This document shows, one piece after another, positions 58,441-64,000 of a DNA stretch of 64,000 nt (position 1 is its first letter; each line of letters starts with the position of its first letter). The notes under the pieces were generated by a model. The model was not told the DNA's origin. It did not search any database and was given only the letters and a program-made list of their open reading frames with translations. The stretch is from a bacterium SCSIO 12741 (lineage in GTDB: Bacteria > Bacteroidota > Bacteroidia > Flavobacteriales_G > Salibacteraceae): positions 2,604,594 to 2,668,593 of the forward strand of contig CP073749.1 in the NCBI GenBank assembly GCA_024398055.1, written 5' to 3'. The position numbers were made by a program, and so were the translations under genes.

Positions 58441-60645
58441 TTAATTGGAGGCGTCGATCCGAACAACGGTTTCAATGCCCTTCACTCGCCCGATTTTCTT
58501 AATCAAAGCGTTGAGGTGATTTGTGTCCGTTACATAGGCTCTGATTTCCCCGGTAAACACACCATCCACCGATTCAAAATTGATGGAACGCATGTTCACA
58601 TTCATGTCTTGAGATACAATGCTGGTGATGTAGTGTACAATACCCACCCGGTCTATACCGGTCATGTTAATTCCCACCAAAAAGGCTATATCCTTTTGGC
58701 TTGTCCATTTGGCTTCAATTACCCGGTAATGCTTGTGACTCTGCATTTCCACTGCCTTCGGACAATTGGTGCGGTGAATAGTAATTCGTCCGGTTTCGCC
58801 GATAAATCCAAAAACTTTATCTCCAGGAATAGGGTTGCAGCAGGGAGCCAGTTTATACTCCACATTCTGCACTTTGTCGTTGCTGGATTCGTATTCCGCT
58901 TTACCTCCCACATTAGTAATAATGGTGTTTTTGGTCTTTCGGAATTTGTCCTTGATCTGGCCTTTGTCAATGTTGAGCTTGTCCAAGTTCTTCCACTTCA
59001 GCTTCCCCGCTTTGGCCTGAAAAAACAATTCATCCAAGGTGGGAAGGTTGTAGAAATAGGCAATCTTGTAGAGGTTGTTGTTGGTGTTTTTTATACCTCG
59101 CTCTCTTAATTCTCGTCGAACAATGGAACGTCCAACACCTGCCAGTTTTTTCTTTTCGGCTTTTAAGAAGTCCTTTACCTTAGACTTGGCTTTGGCCGTT
59201 CTCACAAATTTGAGCCAGTTTTCTTCCGGATGCCCTTTTTCAGAAGTGATGATCTCCACCTGATCTCCCGACTTTAGCGGTTTACTCAATCGCACCAAAC
59301 GGTTATTCACCTTAGCTCCAATACAGGTATTTCCTACCTGGGTATGAATCTCAAAGGCAAAGTCAACCGGGGTCGATTTTGCGGGTAACGAAATAACATC
59401 TCCTTTTGGGGTAAAGACCAAAATTTCGTCTTCAAACAGATGGAGGCGGAATTCATTTAGGAAGTCTTCAGAATCCGATTCGGTGTTTTCAATAGATTCC
59501 CGAATCCGACCGATCCACTTATCAATGATATGTTCCTCTTCTTCACCCTTGTATTTCCAGTGAGCCGCGTATCCGTTTTCGGCAATTTCGTCCATCCGCT
59601 CACTCCGAATCTGTACTTCTACCCATTTTCCAGTCGGGCTCATTACGGTAATATGAAGGGACTCATACATGGTAGCCTTGGGTGTGGAAATCCAGTCTCT
59701 CAATCGATCTGGGTTGGGCTTGTAGAAGTCCGTTACCACCGAATAGGTTTTCCAGCAATCGGCTTTTTCCTGTTCCCGGGGAGAGTCCAGAATAATGCGA
59801 ACGGCAAGAATGTCAAAAACCTCCTCGAAAGGAACATTTTGACGTTTCATTTTCTGGTAAATTGAATGGATGGATTTGGTTCGGCCAACAATCTTATACT
59901 TCAATCCCGCCCGGGTTAGCTCTCTTTCGATAGGAAGAACGAACTGATTCAGGAAACGGGTCCGAACAGCCTTCGATTTTTGAAGCTTGTATTTAATCTC
60001 TTCGTAGGCTTCTGGCTCAATGTACTTCAGGCTCAAGTCCTCCATTTCAGACTTGATGTTGTACAAGCCCAAGCGGTGTGCTAAAGGCGCATAGAGGTAC
60101 ATCGTTTCTGAAGCAATTTTTCGCCGTTTATCTTCCCGCATCGACTCCAGGGTACGCATGTTGTGAAGGCGGTCGGCGAGTTTTATCAAAATAACTCGAA
60201 CGTCCTGAGAGAGGGTAAGGATTAACTTCTTGAAGTTTTCAGCTTGGAGGTTGGTGTTTTGATCAAAGATCTCTGAGATCTTGGTAAGGCCATCAATAAT
60301 GGAAGCGACCTTTTTTCCGAATAGTTGGTGGATGTCCCCAACGGTAAGGTTAGAATCTTCTACCACATCATGAAGTAAGGCGCAGACAATTCCGGTCGTG
60401 TCCAGACCAATGTCTTCTTTCACAATTTTGGCCACTTCCAAAGGGTGGTAGATGTAGGGCTCACCTGATTTTCTCCGAACTCCCGAATGGGCTTCCAAGG
60501 CCACATCAAATGCCTTGCGAAGTTCCTCGCTATCTTCTTCCGAAACGGGAACCTTCCCAGGTTTTAAGAGGGATCTATAGGCTCGGAGTATGGCCGTTTT
60601 TTCCTTTCGCTCCAATTCCTGCCAATATTCTTCGGTCATTTCCAT
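58441..60645 (-). CDS. Bifunctional (p)ppGpp synthetase/hydrolase (RelA/SpoT)
   Basis: The 734-residue enzyme has the HD hydrolase domain (ALLHDVVEDSNLTVGDI and RLHNMRTLESM), the synthetase domain (RTKSIHSIYQKMKRQNVPF, VQIRSERMDEIAENGYAAHW), the TGS domain (VFTPKGDVISLPAKSTPVDF) and a C-terminal ACT domain (about 655-734). Both catalytic domains look intact, so it should make and degrade the stringent alarmone. Its -7 element (TAACTTTG on the minus strand, 60657-60650) lies five bases from the ATG. Confidence 0.95.
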   Translation of the reverse strand: MEMTEEYWQELERKEKTAILRAYRSLLKPGKVPVSEEDSEELRKAFDVALEAHSGVRRKSGEPYIYHPLEVAKIVKEDIGLDTTGIVCALLHDVVEDSNLTVGDIHQLFGKKVASIIDGLTKISEIFDQNTNLQAENFKKLILTLSQDVRVILIKLADRLHNMRTLESMREDKRRKIASETMYLYAPLAHRLGLYNIKSEMEDLSLKYIEPEAYEEIKYKLQKSKAVRTRFLNQFVLPIERELTRAGLKYKIVGRTKSIHSIYQKMKRQNVPFEEVFDILAVRIILDSPREQEKADCWKTYSVVTDFYKPNPDRLRDWISTPKATMYESLHITVMSPTGKWVEVQIRSERMDEIAENGYAAHWKYKGEEEEHIIDKWIGRIRESIENTESDSEDFLNEFRLHLFEDEILVFTPKGDVISLPAKSTPVDFAFEIHTQVGNTCIGAKVNNRLVRLSKPLKSGDQVEIITSEKGHPEENWLKFVRTAKAKSKVKDFLKAEKKKLAGVGRSIVRRELRERGIKNTNNNLYKIAYFYNLPTLDELFFQAKAGKLKWKNLDKLNIDKGQIKDKFRKTKNTIITNVGGKAEYESSNDKVQNVEYKLAPCCNPIPGDKVFGFIGETGRITIHRTNCPKAVEMQSHKHYRVIEAKWTSQKDIAFLVGINMTGIDRVGIVHYITSIVSQDMNVNMRSINFESVDGVFTGEIRAYVTDTNHLNALIKKIGRVKGIETVVRIDASN

Positions 60646-60649
60646 AATG

Positions 60650-60657
60650 CAAAGTTA
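60650..60657 (-). promoter_or_regulatory. -7 promoter element directly before the RelA/SpoT start codon
   Basis: The minus strand reads TAACTTTG (TAnnTTTG) and ends about five bases before the ATG at 60645, so transcription would start at or within a few bases of the start codon. No -33 TTG at the standard spacing. Confidence 0.35.
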
Positions 60658-60705
60658 AAAAATGGAGCGGCCCCGGTGGTTTGAAGCAATCCGAATCAAG
60701 GTGTT

Positions 60706-61668
60706 TTAAGCAGTTTTTTCGGTGGCCGGAATTTTTCCTGGTGCAGGAGGTCCGCCAAATCGGGGAATAAATCGAGGAACTCTTTTGATGTAATCGGCAT
60801 ACTTGGGGTACTTGCCCGAGCTGATTTTTTCGCTCATATCTGAACTGCCCATAAAAAGAAGCATCAAAAGTATAACCCCTGCCAGTGACCAATTGACCCA
60901 CCGTCCCGTGGCTACTACGCTGAAGAAATACAGGAAAAACCACACCGATTGTTCGGCGGTATAATTTGGATGCCTTACCCATTTCCAGAGCCCACGCTGG
61001 CAGAAACCATCTTCTAAATCACCGGTAAGGGGAAGGTTTTGATTGATACGGTCAAATTTTTCTGTTTGAAAGTCGTACTGCTGTTGGTCTGCGATGAATT
61101 CAATCGTAACGGCGGTTAGAATTAATCCGGCGAGGATAAAATCCCCGGCACCTAATGCGGTATCTGCTCCTTGCCAGGCCACCAGAGCCGGAAGGGTGAT
61201 GAGTAGGAGCAAGGAATTTTGGTAGAGGGAAATGAAAAACAGATTGAAAATCGCCCAAATGAATCGGTTGTTAAATCCGGGCTTTTGACGAAGAACCGCC
61301 CATCGGTAATCCTCTTCGCCCTTCCAGGGAATCCAATGATAGCCCCCACGACGAGCAAAGTTATAGGTAAGCCGAATGGCCCAAATGGTAATGACCACCG
61401 CCATAAGAATGATTCTGGGATTCCATTCACTTTTCCAGGCAAATATCCAGAGGTACACGGCCGGAATAATGCTCCAGATCTTATCCACCTGACTGGTGTT
61501 GCCAGTGATTTCACCCAGAAGAAAACAAGTGAGTGCCACGCCCAACATTACCTTGGCAGCAAAGTAAAGAGCATTTAAAATTTCCGGGCTAAGAGGTGTG
61601 TCATAGTAGAAGGCCACCACCGGTAGGATGATCAAGGTGAGAATAAGAAATAGAATGGTTTTTAGCAT
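60706..61668 (-). CDS. DUF1295 membrane protein (steroid reductase-like)
   Basis: The 320-residue membrane protein has about seven hydrophobic helices and the DUF1295 pattern: RRGGYHWIPWKGEEDYRW, RLTYNFARRGG and, near the C-terminus, RHPNYTAEQSVWFFLYFF, which is the substrate- or cofactor-binding region of the steroid 5-alpha reductase/isoprenylcysteine methyltransferase superfamily. The true reaction is not known. I use ATG 61668; an ATG at 61692 is also in frame and adds eight residues. Confidence 0.82.
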   Translation of the reverse strand: MLKTILFLILTLIILPVVAFYYDTPLSPEILNALYFAAKVMLGVALTCFLLGEITGNTSQVDKIWSIIPAVYLWIFAWKSEWNPRIILMAVVITIWAIRLTYNFARRGGYHWIPWKGEEDYRWAVLRQKPGFNNRFIWAIFNLFFISLYQNSLLLLITLPALVAWQGADTALGAGDFILAGLILTAVTIEFIADQQQYDFQTEKFDRINQNLPLTGDLEDGFCQRGLWKWVRHPNYTAEQSVWFFLYFFSVVATGRWVNWSLAGVILLMLLFMGSSDMSEKISSGKYPKYADYIKRVPRFIPRFGGPPAPGKIPATEKTA

Positions 61669-61771
61669 GATACGCGATATGTCAAAGTTCAATTTTAAGG
61701 TTTAATGGTCAATTATCAAACCCTGAAAATTGACAATTGACCCTAAAAATTGAAAATTCGTTCTGTCTTTT

Positions 61772-61839
61772 TGTCACAAAAACTGTCAGAATTGGACTCG
61801 TTTTGCCGCTAAGTCTGACAATACGTTTCCTGTCATGAC
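61772..61839 (+). promoter_or_regulatory. Cluster of TGTCA/TGACA motifs upstream of dnaK
   Basis: Within 68 bases there are TGTCA at 61772 and 61784, TGACA at 61816 and TGTCA at 61831; the last is part of the 8-bp palindrome GTCATGAC. TGTCAGA (61784-61790) and TCTGACA (61814-61820) form a 7-bp inverted repeat. It may be the binding region of a heat-shock regulator; no CIRCE element (TTAGCACTC-N9-GAGTGCTAA) is seen. Confidence 0.5.
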
Positions 61840-61910
61840 TTGCTTGGCTCGTGGCACACGATTTGACTTAGGGTTTTCAAATTCGAAAAAAGTAAATTAA
61901 CATTTCAGAT

Positions 61911-63824
61911 ATGAGCAAGATTATTGGAATAGATTTAGGCACCACGAATTCATGCGTTTCCGTCATGGAGGGTAATGAGCCGGTAGTAATTCCAAACAAT
62001 GAAGGTAAAAGAACAACCCCTTCGATTGTCGCTTTTATTCAGGGCGGAGAGAGAAAAGTCGGAGATCCTGCCAAGAGACAAGCAATTACGAATCCGGAAA
62101 AGACCATTTACTCGATCAAGAGATTTATGGGGCATACCTTCAATGAAGTTGCTAATGAAATTCAACGTGTTTCCTACAAAGTAGAAAACGCTGACAACCT
62201 ACCTAAGGTAAAGATCGATGACCGTTTGTTCACTCCACAGGAGATTTCGGCCATGGTTCTTCAGAAAATGAAAAAAACAGCGGAAGACTACCTGGGACAA
62301 GAAGTAACTGAAGCAGTAATTACTGTTCCTGCTTACTTTAATGACTCTCAGCGTCAAGCTACCAAAGAAGCTGGTGAAATCGCCGGACTTACTGTAAAGC
62401 GTATTATCAATGAGCCTACCGCTGCCTCTCTGGCCTACGGAATGGACAAGAAAAACGAAGAAGTAAAAATCGTTGTTTTTGACTGTGGTGGTGGTACTCA
62501 CGACGTTTCCGTTCTCGAATTGGGTGACGGTGTGTTTGAAGTGAAATCAACTGACGGTGATACTCACCTGGGTGGAGATGACTTCGATAAAGTGATCATT
62601 GACTGGTTGGCAGAAGAATTTATTGCTGACGAAAACATCGATCTAAGAAAAGACCCAATGGCTCTTCAGCGTTTGAAAGAAGCTGCTGAGAAAGCCAAGA
62701 TTGAGTTGTCAAGCACAACCAGTTCTGAAATTAACTTGCCTTACATCATGCCAGTTGATGGTGTACCTAAGCACTTGGTAAGAACATTGACTCGTGCCAA
62801 ATTTGAACAATTGGCTGATAGCTTGATCAAAAGAACCATCGAGCCATGTGTATCTGCTTTGAAAAACGCAGACATGACTCCTTCAGATATTGACGAAGTA
62901 ATTTTGGTTGGTGGATCTACACGTATCCCGGCCATTCAAGAAGCAGTAAAGAGCTACTTCGGCAAAGAGCCTGGTAAAGGCGTTAACCCAGATGAGGTTG
63001 TAGCCCTTGGTGCTGCCATCCAGGGTGGTGTATTGACCGGAGAAGTAAAAGACGTACTTCTTTTGGACGTAACTCCACTTTCCTTGGGTATTGAAACTTT
63101 GGGTGGTGTATTCACTCGTTTGATTGATGCGAATACTACTATCCCGACTAAAAAATCAGAAACTTTCTCTACCGCTGCTGACAATCAGCCGGAAGTAGAG
63201 ATTCACGTATTGCAAGGTGAGCGTCCAATGGCGAAGGACAACAGAACCGTTGGCCGATTCAAGTTGGATGGTATTCCACCAGCTCCACGTGGGGTTCCTC
63301 AAATTGAAGTAACCTTCGATATCGATGCAAACGGTATTTTGAATGTATCGGCTAAGGATAAAGCTTCTGGAAAAGAGCAGTCTATCCGTATCGAAGCTTC
63401 TACCGGACTTTCTGATAGCGAAATCGATAAAATGAAGAAAGAGGCTGAAGCGAATGCAGAAGAGGACAAAAAAGTTCGCGAAAATGCAGACAAGCTGAAT
63501 GCTGCTGATAACTTGGTTTTCCAAACAGAAAAGAATCTGAAAGAATTCGGAGATAAGATTTCTGCAGATAAGAAGCAGCCTATCGAAGATGCTTTGAAGG
63601 AGCTTAAAGAAGCTCACGGAGCAAAAGACTATGCACGTATTGACACGGCCATGGAAACGTTGAACACAGCTTTCCAAGCTGCATCTCAAGAGATGTATGC
63701 AGCTCAGCAAGAAGCTGGCGGTGCTCAGGAAGGCGCTCCACAAGGTGAACCTCAAGGTGCCGGAGCTAAGGCTTCTGGAGCCGATGACGAAGTGACCGAT
63801 GTGGACTTCGAAGAGGTGAAATAA
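61911..63824 (+). CDS. dnaK: Chaperone protein DnaK (Hsp70)
   Basis: The 637-residue chaperone has the Hsp70 signatures [17 protein letters not shown] (start), [17 protein letters not shown] and [17 protein letters not shown], a substrate-binding domain and a lid; the tail is Gly/Ala-rich with acidic [12 protein letters not shown], as is typical. In motif 2 the His replaces the Phe of most bacteria (GGGTFD), as is normal in Bacteroidota. No dnaJ or grpE is next to it. It is closed by a strong terminator. Confidence 0.98.
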   Translation: MSKIIGIDLGTTNSCVSVMEGNEPVVIPNNEGKRTTPSIVAFIQGGERKVGDPAKRQAITNPEKTIYSIKRFMGHTFNEVANEIQRVSYKVENADNLPKVKIDDRLFTPQEISAMVLQKMKKTAEDYLGQEVTEAVITVPAYFNDSQRQATKEAGEIAGLTVKRIINEPTAASLAYGMDKKNEEVKIVVFDCGGGTHDVSVLELGDGVFEVKSTDGDTHLGGDDFDKVIIDWLAEEFIADENIDLRKDPMALQRLKEAAEKAKIELSSTTSSEINLPYIMPVDGVPKHLVRTLTRAKFEQLADSLIKRTIEPCVSALKNADMTPSDIDEVILVGGSTRIPAIQEAVKSYFGKEPGKGVNPDEVVALGAAIQGGVLTGEVKDVLLLDVTPLSLGIETLGGVFTRLIDANTTIPTKKSETFSTAADNQPEVEIHVLQGERPMAKDNRTVGRFKLDGIPPAPRGVPQIEVTFDIDANGILNVSAKDKASGKEQSIRIEASTGLSDSEIDKMKKEAEANAEEDKKVRENADKLNAADNLVFQTEKNLKEFGDKISADKKQPIEDALKELKEAHGAKDYARIDTAMETLNTAFQAASQEMYAAQQEAGGAQEGAPQGEPQGAGAKASGADDEVTDVDFEEVK

Positions 63825-63852
63825 TTTCACCCATTACATATAGTTGAATGGC

Positions 63853-63888
63853 AACGCCGGAGAGCTTTCTTTCCGGCGTTGTTATTTT
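63853..63888 (+). terminator. Rho-independent terminator after dnaK
   Basis: AACGCCGGA (63853-63861) pairs perfectly with TCCGGCGTT (63872-63880), followed by GTTATTTT. Confidence 0.9.
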
Positions 63889-63927
63889 AATAGACTATGG
63901 TATTACTTTTGCCGTTCTTCTAAAGGT

Positions 63928-64000
63928 TTGAAAAACTGGATATTCATATTGTTGCTGCTCGTAGCATTTAACCTTCACGGTAAGAAGAGGGACAGCACTT
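63928..64000 (+). CDS. Start of an exported protein, cut by the window edge
   Basis: From TTG 63928 the frame encodes KNWIFILLLLVAFNLHG-like sequence, a convincing signal-peptide start, and runs open to the end of the window. AAAGG lies just before the start codon. The protein itself cannot be identified from 24 residues. Confidence 0.5.
   Translation, partial: MKNWIFILLLLVAFNLHGKKRDST

Noticed and set aside
63156-63830. A 224-codon minus-strand frame inside dnaK
   Set aside because: It is entirely antisense to the well-recognised dnaK sequence and its low-complexity content (Phe/Leu/Ser rich) is typical of such shadows.

Overview
The window is a chromosomal segment of a member of the Bacteroidota, most likely a marine-type flavobacterium or a close relative. 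The main reasons are: a type III glutamine synthetase; a PorE-like TPR/beta-propeller/OmpA protein; DUF2851, DUF3467, DUF349 and DUF1343 proteins; a one-chain E1 alpha/beta dehydrogenase; Bacteroidota-style promoters (TTG, about 19 bases, TAnnTTTG); and a DnaK with the GGGTHD variant. The genus cannot be named from sequence reading alone. Gene density is high, no intergenic gap exceeds about 220 bases, and I see no insertion sequence, prophage or CRISPR array.

Layout. 1-13.8 kb: end of glutamine synthetase III, the PorE-like protein, purM, prfA, pyrF, a DUF2851 protein, a PspC-domain peptide, a potassium channel, a sodium:alanine symporter, a helix-hairpin-helix protein, apt and an acyl-CoA dehydrogenase. 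13.8-28.7 kb: the information-processing block rpsU-xerC-hpf, four tRNAs (Thr, Tyr, Gly, Thr), tuf, tRNA-Trp, secE-nusG-rplK-rplA-rplJ-rplL-rpoB-rpoC, bounded by clear hairpin terminators. 28.7-40.6 kb: a DUF3467 protein, then a minus-strand run (LolC/E-like permease, cystathionine beta-synthase-like enzyme, metal-receptor protein, patatin/beta-barrel protein), a NamZ-type muramidase, a MORN-like protein, a DUF349 protein and the fused E1 enzyme.

41.3-52.4 kb is the accessory region and the highlight: a class I lanthipeptide gene cluster. It has two 70-residue double-glycine precursors, a small helix-turn-helix regulator, an erythromycin-esterase-like protein, a LanC cyclase, a full-length LanB dehydratase, a C39-peptidase ABC exporter and an HlyD-type adaptor. 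The two precursors keep four Cys and four upstream Ser/Thr at the same core positions, and each lies behind a duplicated leader of about 140 bases that begins with the same 17-bp imperfect palindrome. The expected route is: LanB dehydrates Ser/Thr, LanC closes thioether rings, the C39 domain cuts after Gly-Gly during export, and HlyD links the exporter towards the outer membrane. A hotdog thioesterase sits antisense between the two precursors.

52.4-64 kb returns to housekeeping: a YihY membrane protein, a fatty-acid desaturase, an OstA/LptA-like protein with purA and a Fur-family regulator on the minus strand, a RelA/SpoT enzyme, a DUF1295 membrane protein, dnaK, and the start of a secreted protein cut by the window edge.
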